A DNA stretch of 64,000 nucleotides from Zobellella endophytica. GTDB lineage: Bacteria; Pseudomonadota; Gammaproteobacteria; Enterobacterales; Aeromonadaceae. The translations under genes and the position numbers were made by a program. This document shows, piece after piece, positions 8,394-19,252 of this stretch (within the stretch, counting starts at the first letter, position 1; each line of letters opens with the position of its first letter). Below the pieces are notes generated by a model. The model was given only the letters and a program-made list of their open reading frames with translations, was not told where the DNA came from and did not search any database. Where the stretch lies: NCBI RefSeq assembly GCF_003012775.1, contig NZ_PXYG01000005.1, positions 168,889 through 232,888 of the forward strand, in the 5' to 3' direction.

Positions 8394-9500
8394 TTATTTC
8401 GCCAACAGGCGCTTATGGGTATGAACAGACATGAGAATGCCAAAACCGGCCATCAGTGTCACCATGGAGGTACCGCCGTAGCTGATCAGCGGCAGGGGCA
8501 CCCCCACCACCGGCAGCAGGCCGCTGACCATGCCGATATTGACGAAGACGTACACGAAAAACGTCAGCGTCAGGGCGCCGGCCAGCAGCCGGGGAAAGGC
8601 ACCCTGGGCCTGCACCGAGATGTAGAGGCCGCGGCCGATGATAAAGAGGTACAGCAGCATCAGCAGGCTGACGCCCACCAGGCCGAATTCCTCGCTCAGC
8701 ACGGCGAAGATAAAATCGGTGTGCCGCTCGGGCAGGAACTCGAGCTGGGACTGGGTGCCCTGCAGCCAGCCCTTGCCCCAGAGGCCGCCGGAGCCGATGG
8801 CGATCTTCGACTGGATGATATGATATCCGGCGCCCAATGGGTCGCTTTCCGGATCGAGCAGAGTCAGTACCCGTCGCTTCTGGTAATCGTGCATCAGGAA
8901 AAACCACAGCGCCGGCAAAAACGCCGCCAGCGCCGCCGCTGCCGCCAGGATCAGCCGCCAGGACATGCCCGCCAGGAAGATCACGAACAGGCCGGAGGCG
9001 GCCACCAGCACCGAGGTACCCAGATCCGGCTGCCTGGCGATCAGCAGGGTGGGCACCAGCACCAGGGCGAAGGCCAGGCCCACGTGCAGCAGGCTGGGGG
9101 GCAACGGATAGCGGCTGATGTAGGCGGCGATGGTCATCGGCATGGCCAGTTTGAGGGCTTCCGAGGGCTGGAAGCGGAAGGCGCCGATCTCCAGCCAGCG
9201 CTGGGCGCCCTTGCCGATGTCGCCCACCAGCAGCACCAGCACCAGCAGCACCACTCCCAGCACAAACACCGGCGGCGCCCAGCGGGCATAAAAGCCGGGC
9301 GGCAGCTGGGCCAGCGCCATCATCACCAGCAGCGACATACCGATGCGGATCCCCTGGCGGGTGAGGGCCGCGGTGTCCTCGCCGCTGGCGGAGTAGAGTA
9401 TCGCCATGCTGGCGGTGAGCAGGATCAGAAGGCCCAGCAGCAGGGGCCAGTCCAGGTGCAGCCGCTCCCATAACGGGCGGCGGCGACGGTGCTTATTCAT
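8394..9500 (-). CDS. rodA: Rod-shape peptidoglycan glycosyltransferase RodA (SEDS)
   Basis: RodA polymerises lipid II in the elongasome together with PBP2, encoded just upstream. The 368-residue protein has about ten membrane helices and the conserved SEDS features: [11 protein letters not shown], the FQPSE segment after the first large loop, and the [11 protein letters not shown] motif near the C-terminus that includes catalytic-loop residues. The ATG at 9500 overlaps the mrdA stop region by eight bases; the longer in-frame extension is antisense-like and proline-rich, so it was discarded. Confidence 0.95.
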   Translation of the reverse strand: MNKHRRRRPLWERLHLDWPLLLGLLILLTASMAILYSASGEDTAALTRQGIRIGMSLLVMMALAQLPPGFYARWAPPVFVLGVVLLVLVLLVGDIGKGAQRWLEIGAFRFQPSEALKLAMPMTIAAYISRYPLPPSLLHVGLAFALVLVPTLLIARQPDLGTSVLVAASGLFVIFLAGMSWRLILAAAAALAAFLPALWFFLMHDYQKRRVLTLLDPESDPLGAGYHIIQSKIAIGSGGLWGKGWLQGTQSQLEFLPERHTDFIFAVLSEEFGLVGVSLLMLLYLFIIGRGLYISVQAQGAFPRLLAGALTLTFFVYVFVNIGMVSGLLPVVGVPLPLISYGGTSMVTLMAGFGILMSVHTHKRLLAK

Positions 9501-11379
9501 CCGCGGCGAGCTCCTCTGAGGCGGTGGCTTCCGGTAGCAGGTAGGCGTCCAGCATGGCGCGGGCGAGGGGGGCGGCGTGGGTACTGCCGCCGCCGGCATT
9601 TTCCAGCACCACCGACACCACCACCTCCGGCTTTTCGAAGGGGGCAAAGGCGACGAACAGGGCGTTGTCGCGCAGGTGCTCCTGGGTGTTTTCGTGATCG
9701 TACTGCTGGTTCTCCGCCAGGCTGAACACCTGGGCGGTGCCCGACTTGCCGCCGGCCTGGTAGGGCGTGCCGGTGAAGGCCTTGCGCGCCGTGCCTTCGT
9801 TGCCGTGAACGACCCGGTACATGCCGGTCAGTCCCACCTCCCAGTAGCTTTCCTGCCTGAGCCTGATGGGCTCCCCCTTGCTGACGGGCATGACCCGTTT
9901 CTCCCCGTCGCTGACGATGCCGTGCAGCAGCCGGGGATGCACGGTTTCGCCGTGATCCACCATGATGGCGGTGGCCCGGGCCAGTTGCAATGGGGTGGCG
10001 GTCCAGTAGCCCTGGCCGATGCCCACCGAGATGGTGTCGCCCTGGTACCAGGGCTGCTTGTGGCGCGCCTGCTTCCAGTCCCGGGAGGGCATGGTGCCGC
10101 TGGCTTCCTCGTGCAGATCGATGCCCGAATACTGACCGAACCCGAAGCGGCTCATGTAGTCGTTCAGGGTATCGATGCCCAGCCGGTAGGCCAGGTCATA
10201 GAAAAAGGTGTCGGCGGAAATTTCGATGGCCCGGTACACGTCCATCCAGCCGTGACCCCAGCGCCGCCAGTCGCGGAACTTGCGGCTGGTATTGGGGATC
10301 TGAAAGTAGGGGCCGCCGAAGTAGCGGGTGCCCGGATTGAAGGCCCCTTCGTTGAGTCCCATCACCGACAGCATGGGTTTGACGGTGGAGGCCGGGGCGT
10401 AGATACCCTGGCTGGCCCGGTTGATCAGCGGCCGGTCGGGATCGTTGAGCAGGGCCCGGTATGCGGGGCCGCTGATGCCGTGCACGAACAGGTTGGGATC
10501 GTAGCTGGGGTTGGACATCACCGCCAGCAGGCGGCCGTCCTGCGGGGTCATCAGGATGATGGCGCCGCGCCGGCCTTCGAGCAGTTGCTGGGCTCGGAGC
10601 TGCAGGCGGATGTCGATGTTCAGGTAGATGTCGCTGCCCGGCACCGGCGGCTGATACTTGAGGGTGCGGATCACCCGGCCGCGGTTGTTGACCTCGACCT
10701 CCTGGTAGCCCGCCTGGCCATGCAGCAGATCCTCGTAATAGCGTTCCACCCCCAGCTTGCCGATATCCCGGCTGGCGGCGTAGTTGGCCAGCTTGTCTTC
10801 CTCGCGCAGCCGCTCCAGGTCCCGGTCGTTGATCTTGGCCATGTAGCCGAGCACGTGGGTAAAGGTGTCCCGGTAGGGATAGAACCGCTTGAGATAGGCT
10901 TCGATGGTGGCGCCGGGGTACTTGTGCTGATTGATGCTGAACAGCGCGACCTGCTCTTCGCTCAGCCGGCTGATCAGCACGATGGGGTTGAAGCGGCGCT
11001 GGCGGCGCGCGTCGGCCAGGAAGCGTTCCTTGAGCTCCGGGTCGAGCCCGAGCAGCGCGATCAGGCCGTCGACGGTGGCCTCGAGATCCTGCGCCTGTTC
11101 GGGGGTGATCTCCAGGCTGTAGATGGGGCGGTTTTCCGCCAGCAGGATGCCGTTCCTGTCATAGATAAGGCCGCGGGTGGGGGCGATGGGCACCACCTTG
11201 ATGCGGTTGTCGTTGGAGCGGGTCTGGTAGTCCTGATGTTCGTTGATTTGCAGGTGGTAGAGGTTAACGAACAGGATGCCCATCAGCAGTAGTATGCCCA
11301 AAAAAGCCACCAGGGCCCGGCGCCAGTACAGGGACGACTCGGCACCGTGATCGCGCATCTTTACCCGGCCTTTTACCAT
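9493..11379 (-). CDS. mrdA: Penicillin-binding protein 2 (peptidoglycan transpeptidase MrdA)
   Basis: The monofunctional class B transpeptidase of the rod-shape elongation complex. The 628-residue protein has one N-terminal membrane helix (about 22-42), a pedestal domain and a transpeptidase domain with STVK (331-334), SAD (388-390) and KSGT (545-548). It is paired with rodA in the usual order and overlaps it by eight bases. The N-terminal [10 protein letters not shown] gives a basic cytosolic tail. rlmH ends two bases away on the upstream side, so the block rsfS-rlmH-mrdA-rodA is tight. Confidence 0.97.
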   Translation of the reverse strand: MVKGRVKMRDHGAESSLYWRRALVAFLGILLLMGILFVNLYHLQINEHQDYQTRSNDNRIKVVPIAPTRGLIYDRNGILLAENRPIYSLEITPEQAQDLEATVDGLIALLGLDPELKERFLADARRQRRFNPIVLISRLSEEQVALFSINQHKYPGATIEAYLKRFYPYRDTFTHVLGYMAKINDRDLERLREEDKLANYAASRDIGKLGVERYYEDLLHGQAGYQEVEVNNRGRVIRTLKYQPPVPGSDIYLNIDIRLQLRAQQLLEGRRGAIILMTPQDGRLLAVMSNPSYDPNLFVHGISGPAYRALLNDPDRPLINRASQGIYAPASTVKPMLSVMGLNEGAFNPGTRYFGGPYFQIPNTSRKFRDWRRWGHGWMDVYRAIEISADTFFYDLAYRLGIDTLNDYMSRFGFGQYSGIDLHEEASGTMPSRDWKQARHKQPWYQGDTISVGIGQGYWTATPLQLARATAIMVDHGETVHPRLLHGIVSDGEKRVMPVSKGEPIRLRQESYWEVGLTGMYRVVHGNEGTARKAFTGTPYQAGGKSGTAQVFSLAENQQYDHENTQEHLRDNALFVAFAPFEKPEVVVSVVLENAGGGSTHAAPLARAMLDAYLLPEATASEELAADE

Positions 11380-11381
11380 GC

Positions 11382-11852
11382 TTACTCTCGGTGATAGGGA
11401 TGGTTGTTATTGATGCTCCAGGCGCGATACAGGCTTTCCGCCGCCACCACCCGCACCAGGGGATGAGGCAGGGTCAGCGGCGACAGCGACCAGGACTGCT
11501 CGGCGGCGGCCTTGCAGGCGGGGGATAGGCCTTCGGGGCCACCGATCAGAATGGCGGTGTCCCGGCCGTCGAGCTGCCAGCGGGTCAGTTGCCCGGCCAG
11601 TTGCTCGGTGGTCCAGGGCTGGCCCGGGATGTCGAGGACTACGATACGCGCCGATTTGGGGACGGCGGCCAGCATCTGCTCGCCTTCCTTGTGCAGGATC
11701 CGCTCGATATCTGCATTCTTGCCTCTTTTGCCGGCGGCGACCTCGGTCAGCTCCAGCGGCAGATCCCGGGGAAAGCGGCGCTGGTATTCCTGAAAGCCGG
11801 CCGACACCCAGGCCGGCATTTTTGTGCCGACCGCCACCAGCTGCAATTTCAT
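11382..11852 (-). CDS. rlmH: 23S rRNA (pseudouridine1915-N3)-methyltransferase RlmH
   Basis: RlmH methylates pseudouridine 1915 in helix 69 of 23S rRNA on assembled 70S ribosomes. The 156-residue product shows the SPOUT-class trefoil-knot segments: [10 protein letters not shown] for S-adenosylmethionine binding and the C-terminal EQLYRAWSI-like block ending NNHPYHRE, which is near-invariant in the family. The ATG shares one base with the rsfS stop (TGATG), so the two ribosome-related genes are coupled. Confidence 0.96.
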   Translation of the reverse strand: MKLQLVAVGTKMPAWVSAGFQEYQRRFPRDLPLELTEVAAGKRGKNADIERILHKEGEQMLAAVPKSARIVVLDIPGQPWTTEQLAGQLTRWQLDGRDTAILIGGPEGLSPACKAAAEQSWSLSPLTLPHPLVRVVAAESLYRAWSINNNHPYHRE

Positions 11853-12193
11853 CAGGCTACGGCTCCGACGGTGCTGCCACCCCAGAGTTTTTCGAGCTGA
11901 TAGAAGTCGCGGGTTTCTTCCTGCATCACGTGGACGATGACCTCGCCCAGGTCGACCAGCACCCATTCACCGGCGCCCTTGCCTTCCACGCCCAGGGTGT
12001 GCAGGCCGGCGTGCTTGGCTTCGGTAGCCAGGTGTTCGGCGATGGCGTTGACATGGCGGCTGGAGTTGCCCGAGCAGACTATCATGCAATCGGTGATGGT
12101 GGACTTACCGCGGACATCCAGGACCTGGATGTCCCGGGCTTTGAGATCGTCGAGTTTGTCGACGACAAAGGTGTGCAGTTCATTACCTTGCAA
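11852..12193 (-). CDS. rsfS: Ribosome silencing factor RsfS
   Basis: RsfS binds ribosomal protein uL14 and blocks subunit joining when nutrients are scarce. The 113-residue protein has the family motifs [17 protein letters not shown] near the start and [22 protein letters not shown] sequence in the C-terminal half, here [18 protein letters not shown]. Length is normal (105-130). It lies 34 bases downstream of nadD, as in most gammaproteobacteria, and runs into rlmH with a one-base overlap. Confidence 0.95.
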   Translation of the reverse strand: MQGNELHTFVVDKLDDLKARDIQVLDVRGKSTITDCMIVCSGNSSRHVNAIAEHLATEAKHAGLHTLGVEGKGAGEWVLVDLGEVIVHVMQEETRDFYQLEKLWGGSTVGAVA

Positions 12194-12227
12194 GGGGGTT
12201 TTCTCCTCAATTCCAAATGGCGGCGGA

Positions 12228-12875
12228 TTATAACACGGGCCCCTGGTAGAGTCCCTTCTCTCGAATATAGGCCGTTACCGGATCAGGCAACAAATACTGC
12301 GGATTGTTCCCGGCCTTGATGCACTGGCGGATCTGGGTGGAAGACACCTCCAACTGGGGGTTGTCGATCAGGTAGATGCAGCCCCCGGGGCGGCGGTGCA
12401 GCAGTTCCCGATCCCGGGTGCCATGGGCCCGGTACAGCCCGGCGACATCGTCGTTGAAATCCGCCGTCCAGCCGGGCCGGTAGCTGACCACCAGGTGGGC
12501 GTGGTCGAGCAGCTCCCGCCAGCGGTGCCAGCGGTTGAGCGAGCAGAGCGAGTCCATGCCCATCAGGAAGCACAGGGGGCGATGGGGCAACTCCCGGCGC
12601 AGCTCGGTCAGGGTATCGATGGTGTAGGAAGGGCGGTTGCGCCTGAGCTCCCGGTCGTCCACCGTCAGCCCCGGGGTCTGGGCCACGGCCAGCCGGACCA
12701 TGGCCAGGCGGTGCTCCGGCGCGCTGTCGGGGGTGGCCCGGTGCGGCGGGATGTAATTGGGCAGCAGGCGCACTTCGCCCAGCCCCAGCCGCTCCATGGT
12801 GCTGATGGCCGGGCGCAGATGGCCGATATGGATGGGGTCGAAGGTACCCCCCAGGAGTCCGATGGGTTTGCTCAT
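12228..12875 (-). CDS. nadD: Nicotinate-nucleotide adenylyltransferase NadD
   Basis: NadD adenylates nicotinate mononucleotide to nicotinate adenine dinucleotide in NAD synthesis. The 215-residue protein has the nucleotidyltransferase signature [11 protein letters not shown] at residues 9-19, with the HxGH catalytic motif, and the C-terminal SSTQIR motif that binds ATP phosphates. Its ATG overlaps the holA stop by four bases, so expression is coupled with the polymerase subunit gene. Confidence 0.95.
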   Translation of the reverse strand: MSKPIGLLGGTFDPIHIGHLRPAISTMERLGLGEVRLLPNYIPPHRATPDSAPEHRLAMVRLAVAQTPGLTVDDRELRRNRPSYTIDTLTELRRELPHRPLCFLMGMDSLCSLNRWHRWRELLDHAHLVVSYRPGWTADFNDDVAGLYRAHGTRDRELLHRRPGGCIYLIDNPQLEVSSTQIRQCIKAGNNPQYLLPDPVTAYIREKGLYQGPVL

Positions 12876-13894
12876 GGTGTGATGATCAAGGGTTGTTCGT
12901 TCAGGAAGCCGATGCAGAGACTATAGAGCCAGCGCCAGGCTTCGTCGTCGTCGAAGGCGGCCACGGCCCGGTCCGCGGCCGCCAGCATGGCGTGCAGGCC
13001 GTGCAGCTTGGCCAGCGGCAGCCGGCCCAGCGCCGCCTGCATCAGCGGCTGGCGGCTGGACCAGACGTGCAGGGCGGCGGCGGCCTGATGAAAGTTCTGG
13101 CCGCCGTGCAGGGCCTGTTGCAGCGCCAGCAGGGTGCCCAGCTCTTTGGCCAGCAGGTGGCACAGCATGCCCGCTTCCACTCCTTCCTGGCGCAGTTGCA
13201 GCAGGATGCGGCAACCGCGCTTGACCTTGCCCTGCAGCAGCGGATCCAGCAGTTGGAAGGGGTTGAAGTGGTGATGGGGCTGTACATTCTGCTGCAACGC
13301 CGCCAGGGTCAGTGGCTGGGGCAGGCCGAGCAGGCTCAGCTTTTCGATCTCGCCGGCCACCGCCAGCAGGTTGCCCTCGAAGGCATAGGCCAGCCAGTGC
13401 AGGGCATCCGGCTCGGCGCGCAGCCTGTAGCGGTGCAACCGTTGCTCCAGCCAGCGGGGAAAGTGGCGGGCGTCCGGGGGAAACACGGTGACCGTGGGGC
13501 CTGCCGCCGCCAGGGCCTTGAACCAGGCGGTTTTTTGCTGGGCCTGGTTGAGCCGGGGGCCGGTGATCAGCAGCAATAAATCCGGGTGGCACTGGCCGGT
13601 GAGCTCGCGCAGCCGCTCGGAGCCGCTCTTGTCGAGCTTGTCCGGCAACTGCAGCTCGATGATCTGGCGGGCGCTGAACAGGCTGAGCGCCTGGCTGGCA
13701 TCGAAGATGGCATCCCAGTCCAGCCCTTCATCCGCGTCGAAGCGGTGGCGCTCGTCGAAACCCCGCTCGCGGGCGGCCCGGCGCAGGGTGTCCAGGGCCT
13801 CCTGTTTGAGCAGGGGCTCGTCGCCGTAAATAAAATAGCAGGGCGCGAGCCCTGCCTGCAGATGTTGTGGCAGTTGCTCGGGATACAGACGCAT
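12872..13894 (-). CDS. holA: DNA polymerase III delta subunit HolA
   Basis: The delta subunit opens the beta sliding clamp in the clamp-loader complex. The 340-residue protein begins MRLYPEQLPQHL and contains the N-terminal YFIYGDEPLLKQEA segment typical of delta (a degenerate Walker-like region). A three-domain AAA+-like layout follows, as in E. coli HolA (343 residues). It sits between lptE and nadD with a shared base with lptE and a four-base overlap with nadD. Confidence 0.94.
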   Translation of the reverse strand: MRLYPEQLPQHLQAGLAPCYFIYGDEPLLKQEALDTLRRAARERGFDERHRFDADEGLDWDAIFDASQALSLFSARQIIELQLPDKLDKSGSERLRELTGQCHPDLLLLITGPRLNQAQQKTAWFKALAAAGPTVTVFPPDARHFPRWLEQRLHRYRLRAEPDALHWLAYAFEGNLLAVAGEIEKLSLLGLPQPLTLAALQQNVQPHHHFNPFQLLDPLLQGKVKRGCRILLQLRQEGVEAGMLCHLLAKELGTLLALQQALHGGQNFHQAAAALHVWSSRQPLMQAALGRLPLAKLHGLHAMLAAADRAVAAFDDDEAWRWLYSLCIGFLNEQPLIITP

Positions 13895-14379
13895 CAGAAC
13901 GACAGACGGCTTAGCTGGCGGAGGATCTGTTCGGCGGCCTCGAATTCCATCTGCTCGTGCAGCTGCTGCTGTTCGCGGCTGGAGGCCAGCGCCTGGTTGG
14001 ACTTGTCCAGGAAGCTGCGGTTGAAGGCCACGTTGAATACCTGGCGCGGGGCGTCGGGCATGTCCAGGATGAAACGGGTACTGAAGCGCATGGCGTACTC
14101 GAGCGTATTGGCCCGGGCATTGACCGAGGCAGTGGTGTTGCTTTGCCCCAGGGGGGCGATGGTGAGCACCGGCGTGGCGCCGTCCGGCTCCACCAGCTGT
14201 ACCCCGGCCCGCTGCAGGCGGGCCGATACCAGCCGGTAAAACTGGGTCTTGTCGTCACCGAGCAGCGCCAGCCGCTGCAGCTCGGGGGGCAGGTTTTCAC
14301 CGCCCCTGAGCTGAAAACCGCAACCGGCCAGCAGCAGCGTCAGTACGATCAGTACCCCGGCCTTGATTCGAGAGAGCAT
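13894..14379 (-). CDS. lptE: LPS-assembly lipoprotein LptE
   Basis: LptE plugs the LptD barrel that inserts lipopolysaccharide into the outer leaflet. The 161-residue protein has a signal peptide and lipobox (LLLAGC, lipidated Cys20) followed by GFQLRGG, the standard LptE start. The C-terminal region is helical and rich in Gln and Glu. It is transcribed with holA (one-base overlap). The leuS-lptE gap of 164 bases contains the heptamer array, which is unusually long for this junction. Confidence 0.93.
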   Translation of the reverse strand: MLSRIKAGVLIVLTLLLAGCGFQLRGGENLPPELQRLALLGDDKTQFYRLVSARLQRAGVQLVEPDGATPVLTIAPLGQSNTTASVNARANTLEYAMRFSTRFILDMPDAPRQVFNVAFNRSFLDKSNQALASSREQQQLHEQMEFEAAEQILRQLSRLSF

Positions 14380-14466
14380 AACAACTCCTTTAAAAACAGC
14401 GATAAGCTTGACGCCGGAAGCGTGAAGAGAAAGGCTTGAATGCTCAAGCCGTTATGCAATCCTTTT

Positions 14467-14543
14467 CCAGCTTCCAGCTTCCAGCTTCCAGCTTCCAGCT
14501 TCCAGCTTCCAGCTTCCAGCTTCCAGCTTCCAGCTTCCAGCTT
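14467..14543. repeat. Perfect 11-copy tandem heptamer (CCAGCTT)n
   Basis: Eleven uninterrupted copies of CCAGCTT (AAGCTGG on the coding strand of leuS) fill 77 bases. They start at the base immediately after the leuS stop codon. No imperfect copies are seen, which points to recent or ongoing expansion by slippage. The array lies in the leuS-lptE intergenic part of a probable polycistronic unit. Confidence 0.97.
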
Positions 14544-17123
14544 TTAGTTCGCCACTATGTTCAGCAGTTTGCCGGGCACGTAGATCACCTTGCGGATGGT
14601 CTTGCCGTCCAGGTGGCGGGCCACGTTGTCCTCGGCCTTGCCGGCGGCTTCCACCACCGCCTGCTCGGCATCGGCGGCGACGGTCACCTTGCCGCGCACC
14701 TTGCCGTTGACCTGCACCACCACCAGCTTTTCGTCCTCCACCAGGGCCTCGGCCTCGGCCTCGGGCCAGGCCGCATGGTCGATGTCGTCATGGCCCAGGG
14801 CCTGCCACAGCTTGACCCCGGTGTGCGGCACTATGGGGTGCAGCATCACCACCACCGCCTCCAGCGCTTCCTGCAGCAGGGCGCGGTTCTGCTCGTCGTC
14901 CATCTCGACCCGGGCCAGCCGGTTCATCAGCTCCATGATGGCGGCGATGGCGGTGTTGAAGGTCTGGCGGCGGCCCACGTCGTCGCTCACCTTGGCGATG
15001 GTCTTGTGCACCTCCCGGCGCAGCGCCTTCTGCTCGTTGTCGAGGTCGGCCGGATCCAGCGCCGCCACCGCACCGCGGGACTGGTGCTCGAACACCAGCT
15101 TCCACAACCGCTTGAGGAAGCGCTGGGCGCCCTCCACCCCGGAGTCGGACCATTCCAGGGTCATGTCGGCGGGGGAGGCGAACATCATGAACAGGCGCAC
15201 GGTGTCGGCGCCGTACTTGTCGACCATCACCTGGGGGTCGATGCCGTTGTTCTTGGACTTGGACATCTTGGTCATGCCGGTGTGCACCAGCTCGCGGCCG
15301 GCCTGGTCGACGGCTTTCCTGATGCGGCCCTTCTCGTCCCGCTCCACGCTGACCTCGAGCGGGCTGACCCACACCCGGCCGCCCTTGTCGTCGGTGTAGT
15401 AGAAGGCGTCGGCCAGCACCATGCCCTGGCACAGCAGGCGCTTGAACGGCTCGTCGGATGCCACCAGGCCGGTGTCGCGCAGCAGCTTGTGGAAGAAGCG
15501 GGCGTACAGCAGGTGCATGCAGGCGTGCTCGATGCCGCCGATGTACTGATCCACCGGCAGCCAGTAGTTGGCCTTGTCCACGTCCAGCATGCCCTGATCG
15601 TAGTCGGGGCTGCAGTAGCGGGCGTAATACCAGGAGGACTCCATGAAGGTGTCGAAGGTGTCGGTCTCGCGCAGGGCCGGCCGGCCCTGGTAAGTGGTTT
15701 TGGCCCACTCGGGATCGGCCTTGATCGGGCTCTGGATGCCGTCCATCACCACGTCTTCCGGCAGCAGCACCGGCAGGCTGTCTTCCGGCGCGCCGACCAC
15801 GCTGCCGTCTTCCAGGTTGAGCATGGGGATGGGGGCGCCCCAGTAGCGCTGGCGGCTGACGCCCCAGTCGCGCAGGCGGAAGTTGACCGTTCTGCGGCCG
15901 AGGCCTTTTTCCGCCAGGGCAGCGGCGATGGCGTCGAAAGCCTGCTCGAAGTTCAGGCCGCTGAATTCGCCCGAGTCGAACAGCACGCCTTTTTCGGTGT
16001 AGGCGGCCTCGCTGATGTCGAGTTCGCTGCCATCGGCGGGCCTGATCACGGGAATAATGTCCAGCCCGTACTTGCCGGCGAATTCATAGTCGCGCTGGTC
16101 GTGGGCGGGTACCGCCATCACGGCGCCGGAGCCGTAATCCATCAGCACGAAGTTGGCGACCCAGACCGGCACCTGCTTGCCGGTCAGCGGATGCACCGCG
16201 TAAAAACCGGTGGCCATGCCTTTCTTCTCCATGGTGGCCATCTCGGCCTCCGCCACCTTGTGGTGCTTGCACTCTTCGATAAAGGCGGCGAGCTCCGGGT
16301 TGTGCTCGGCGGCTTTGGCGGCCAGCGGATGGGCGGCCGCCACCCCCACATAGGTTACTCCGAACAGGGTGTCGGGGCGGGTGGTATACACCTCGAAGCC
16401 GTCATCCTGGCCGTCCACCGCGAAGCGCAGGGTGACGCCCTCGCTACGGCCGATCCAGTTGCGTTGCATGGTCTTGACCTGCTCGGGCCAGCCTTCCAGC
16501 GCCTCGATGTCGTTGAGCAGCTCTTCCGCGTAGTCGGTGATCTTGATGAACCACTGGGGGATTTCCTTCTGCTCCACCGGGGTGTCGCAGCGCCAGCAGC
16601 AGCCGTCGTTGACCTGCTCGTTGGCGAGCACGGTTTCGTCGTTGGGGCACCAGTTGACGGAAGAGGTCTTCTTGTACACCAGCCCTTTTTCATAGAGTCT
16701 GGTGAAGAACCACTGTTCCCAGCGGTAGTACTCGGGAGTACAGGTGGCCAGCTCCCGCTCCCAGTCGTAGCCGAAGCCCAGCCGCTTGAGCTGGTGCTTC
16801 ATATAGTCGATGTTTTCGTAGGTCCAGGGCGCCGGCGCCGTCTTGTTGTTGATGGCGGCGTTTTCGGCGGGCAGGCCGAAGGCGTCCCAGCCGATGGGCT
16901 GCAGCACATTTTTGCCCTGCAGACGTTGATAGCGGGAGATAACGTCACCTATGGTGTAGTTACGCACATGCCCCATATGTAGCCGACCTGAGGGGTAGGG
17001 GAACATGGACAGGCAATAGAACTTGTCTTTGCCCGGCTGCTCTGTGGCCTTGAAGGTCTGCTGCTCGGCCCAAAAGTGTTGCACTTCGGGCTCAATATTC
17101 TGGGGAATGTATTGCTCTTGCAT
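14544..17123 (-). CDS. leuS: Leucyl-tRNA synthetase
   Basis: Class I aminoacyl-tRNA synthetase charging tRNA-Leu. The 859-residue protein is the usual bacterial length. It carries the HIGH-type motif in [11 protein letters not shown] (about residues 42-52), a CP1 editing domain with the threonine-rich TTRPDTLFG motif, and the KMSKS motif near residue 620 (KMSKSKNNG). The start [15 protein letters not shown] is the family standard; upstream in-frame codons are not conserved. The 3' end abuts the heptamer array so closely that the stop codon is its border. Confidence 0.98.
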   Translation of the reverse strand: MQEQYIPQNIEPEVQHFWAEQQTFKATEQPGKDKFYCLSMFPYPSGRLHMGHVRNYTIGDVISRYQRLQGKNVLQPIGWDAFGLPAENAAINNKTAPAPWTYENIDYMKHQLKRLGFGYDWERELATCTPEYYRWEQWFFTRLYEKGLVYKKTSSVNWCPNDETVLANEQVNDGCCWRCDTPVEQKEIPQWFIKITDYAEELLNDIEALEGWPEQVKTMQRNWIGRSEGVTLRFAVDGQDDGFEVYTTRPDTLFGVTYVGVAAAHPLAAKAAEHNPELAAFIEECKHHKVAEAEMATMEKKGMATGFYAVHPLTGKQVPVWVANFVLMDYGSGAVMAVPAHDQRDYEFAGKYGLDIIPVIRPADGSELDISEAAYTEKGVLFDSGEFSGLNFEQAFDAIAAALAEKGLGRRTVNFRLRDWGVSRQRYWGAPIPMLNLEDGSVVGAPEDSLPVLLPEDVVMDGIQSPIKADPEWAKTTYQGRPALRETDTFDTFMESSWYYARYCSPDYDQGMLDVDKANYWLPVDQYIGGIEHACMHLLYARFFHKLLRDTGLVASDEPFKRLLCQGMVLADAFYYTDDKGGRVWVSPLEVSVERDEKGRIRKAVDQAGRELVHTGMTKMSKSKNNGIDPQVMVDKYGADTVRLFMMFASPADMTLEWSDSGVEGAQRFLKRLWKLVFEHQSRGAVAALDPADLDNEQKALRREVHKTIAKVSDDVGRRQTFNTAIAAIMELMNRLARVEMDDEQNRALLQEALEAVVVMLHPIVPHTGVKLWQALGHDDIDHAAWPEAEAEALVEDEKLVVVQVNGKVRGKVTVAADAEQAVVEAAGKAEDNVARHLDGKTIRKVIYVPGKLLNIVAN

Positions 17124-17241
17124 TAGTGACGTCCGGTTCCGTGAAATGGGTGGTAACACATGCGATAAATCGGCATAGAATACCCCAGGGGGGATCAAGC
17201 AACAATAGCCGTCCCTCCCCGGCCCAACAGAGGAAAGTGCC

Positions 17242-17721
17242 ATGAGCGAGAAAGAGGATAAGCATAAAAAAGGCTATGAAGCCTTTGTGGAGGAGCTGCG
17301 GCGGCAATGGGAGATGGCCGAAAACACCACCATCAAGGAGATGGTGGAAAAGACCCAGGCCTATATGGAGGCGGCCGGGGATCTGACCCGCGACGAACTG
17401 GCGCTGATCGCCGAGTATGTGAAGCGGGATCTGGCCGAATACAGCGGCGAGGCGTTCCGGGACAGCCTGTTCTACCGGCGCATCAGTGAAACCGTGTGGG
17501 GCTGGCTGGCCGGCGCCACCGACAAGAGCCGGCTGGAGTGGCAGGAGTTCACCCAGGATCTCGACCACCACGGCGAATACCGGGCCGGGGAAGTGGTGGG
17601 CCCCGGGTTGTACGATTGTGCCCTCTGTGCCCACCGTCATGAAATCAGTCACCCCGAGGTGCTCTCCACCTGCCTGGAGTGCGGCCACGACACCTTTATC
17701 CGCCGGCCGCTGCGGCCCTGA
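17242..17721 (+). CDS. ybeL: YbeL-like zinc-ribbon protein (DUF1451)
   Basis: A 159-residue cytosolic protein with a helical N-terminal two-thirds and a C-terminal zinc ribbon formed by two CxxC pairs (CALC and CLEC). It corresponds to the DUF1451/YbeL family, which lies beside leuS in E. coli too. The function is unknown. It is divergent from leuS and convergent with lnt, whose stop codon is only seven bases away. Confidence 0.9.
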   Translation: MSEKEDKHKKGYEAFVEELRRQWEMAENTTIKEMVEKTQAYMEAAGDLTRDELALIAEYVKRDLAEYSGEAFRDSLFYRRISETVWGWLAGATDKSRLEWQEFTQDLDHHGEYRAGEVVGPGLYDCALCAHRHEISHPEVLSTCLECGHDTFIRRPLRP

Positions 17722-17728
17722 GCGGCCG

Positions 17729-19252
17729 CTATTTGAACAGGCTCTTCTTCTCCAGGCTCCAGGCGTTTTCATGCCGCCGGCATCCCAGGGCCGCCAGCAG
17801 CAGGCTGAGGGCCAGCCAGGCGACCAGGGGCGCGCTGCCGAAGCGGGCGTAGGGCGTGAGCCCGGTCATGCCGGTGACCTCGGCGCGCAGCACGCCCTGC
17901 TCGAACTGGGGCAGGCTGGCGGTGATGCGCCCCTTCTCGTCGGTGACCAGGGTGATGCCGTTGTTGGTGGCGCGGATCAGCGGCCGGCCCAGCTCCAGGG
18001 CGCGCATGCGGGCGATCTGCTGATGCTGCCAGGGGCCGATGGACTGGCCGAACCAGGTGTCGTTGGAGACGGTCAGCAGATAGTCGGTGTCCGGCTTCAT
18101 GTTCTCCCGCACCAGTCCGGGAAAGGCGACCTCGTAGCAGATGGCCACGCTGAAATGGCGGCCGGCGGCATCCAGATCCGGCTGGCCTGCCCCGCCCCGG
18201 GAGAAGGATGACATCGGCAGGTTGAAGAAGGGCGCCAGCGGGCGCAGCAGGCTGCCGAAGGGCACGAATTCGCCGATGGGCACCAGCTGCTGCTTGTAAT
18301 AGCGGTTGTCGTGGCCGTCCGCGTAGGCGCCGCTGCCCAGACCGATCACCGCGTTGTAGACCTCACCCTCGGCCGGGCGGGAGACGATGCCGGTGAGCAG
18401 GCTCTGGCCCCGCTCCCGCATCAACTGGTCCACCTCGGCCAGCCAGGGCGCCAGGTGCTGCTCGGAAGACGGCAGGGCCGACTCGGGCCAGATCACCACG
18501 TCCGCCTGCTGCTCCGGCAGGGTCAGGCCGATATGGCGCTCCAGGCTGAGCTCGAGCTGGCCCGGTATCCATTTCAGCGACTGTTCGATATTGCCCTGCA
18601 CCAGGGCGAAGCGGCTGCTCTGGGTCGGACTGACCCACTGGACGAAGCCGACGCCGAAAGCGGCGAGCCACAGCGCCAGTGCCGCCAGGCCGGGCCACCA
18701 GGCCGGACGGCGCCGAACCAGCAGCCAGAGCGCGCCGGCGGAAAACAGCAGCAGCCAACTGATGCCCTGTACCCCCAGCACCGGCGCCAACCCGGCCAGG
18801 GGGCCTTCCAACTGGCTGTAGCCGAACCACAGCCAGGGAAAGCCGGTCATCACCCAGCCACGCAGCCAGTCCGCCAGCACCAGCAGGGCCGGCAGCGCCA
18901 GCAGGGCGCGCAGCACCGGGGAGGGCACCAGTCGTTGCGCGAGCCAGAGCGCGGCGGCGGTATAGAGACTGAGGTAGGCGGCGAGCAGGGCGACCAGGAA
19001 GAAGGCGGCCGGCAGCGGCAGGCCGCCGAACAGGGTCATGCTGACATGGATCCACCACAGTCCCGGCAGAAACAGGCCCATGGCCCAGGCGAAGCCCCGT
19101 TTGGCGGCGAGGGCCGGGGAGACGTGCTGGGTGGCGGCAAAGAGCCCGAACAGCGACACCAGCGCCAGCGGCCAGTAATCGAACGGACTGAAGGCGAAAA
19201 CACCGAGGGCCCCGCTAAGCAGGGCCCCGAGTGATGGCAGATAATGGCGCAC
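17729..19252 (-). CDS. lnt: Apolipoprotein N-acyltransferase Lnt
   Basis: Lnt adds the third acyl chain to the lipidated Cys of lipoproteins in the inner membrane. The 507-residue protein has about seven N-terminal membrane helices and a periplasmic carbon-nitrogen hydrolase domain. The catalytic triad context is visible as WPESALPS (Glu), YKQQLVPIGEF (Lys) and AICYEVAFPG (Cys). A final membrane helix precedes the C-terminus. It follows corC directly, with the corC stop one base before the lnt start, as in the widespread phoH-ybeY-corC-lnt unit. Confidence 0.96.
   Translation of the reverse strand: MRHYLPSLGALLSGALGVFAFSPFDYWPLALVSLFGLFAATQHVSPALAAKRGFAWAMGLFLPGLWWIHVSMTLFGGLPLPAAFFLVALLAAYLSLYTAAALWLAQRLVPSPVLRALLALPALLVLADWLRGWVMTGFPWLWFGYSQLEGPLAGLAPVLGVQGISWLLLFSAGALWLLVRRRPAWWPGLAALALWLAAFGVGFVQWVSPTQSSRFALVQGNIEQSLKWIPGQLELSLERHIGLTLPEQQADVVIWPESALPSSEQHLAPWLAEVDQLMRERGQSLLTGIVSRPAEGEVYNAVIGLGSGAYADGHDNRYYKQQLVPIGEFVPFGSLLRPLAPFFNLPMSSFSRGGAGQPDLDAAGRHFSVAICYEVAFPGLVRENMKPDTDYLLTVSNDTWFGQSIGPWQHQQIARMRALELGRPLIRATNNGITLVTDEKGRITASLPQFEQGVLRAEVTGMTGLTPYARFGSAPLVAWLALSLLLAALGCRRHENAWSLEKKSLFK

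Noticed and set aside
7419-9473. 684-codon plus-strand open frame opposite mltB and rodA
   Set aside because: It mirrors two well-supported genes on the other strand and has no recognisable domain.
14436-16982. 848-codon plus-strand open frame opposite leuS
   Set aside because: Its composition is His-, Gln- and Val-rich mirror coding of leuS, and leuS has all synthetase motifs. It is a shadow of GC-rich coding.
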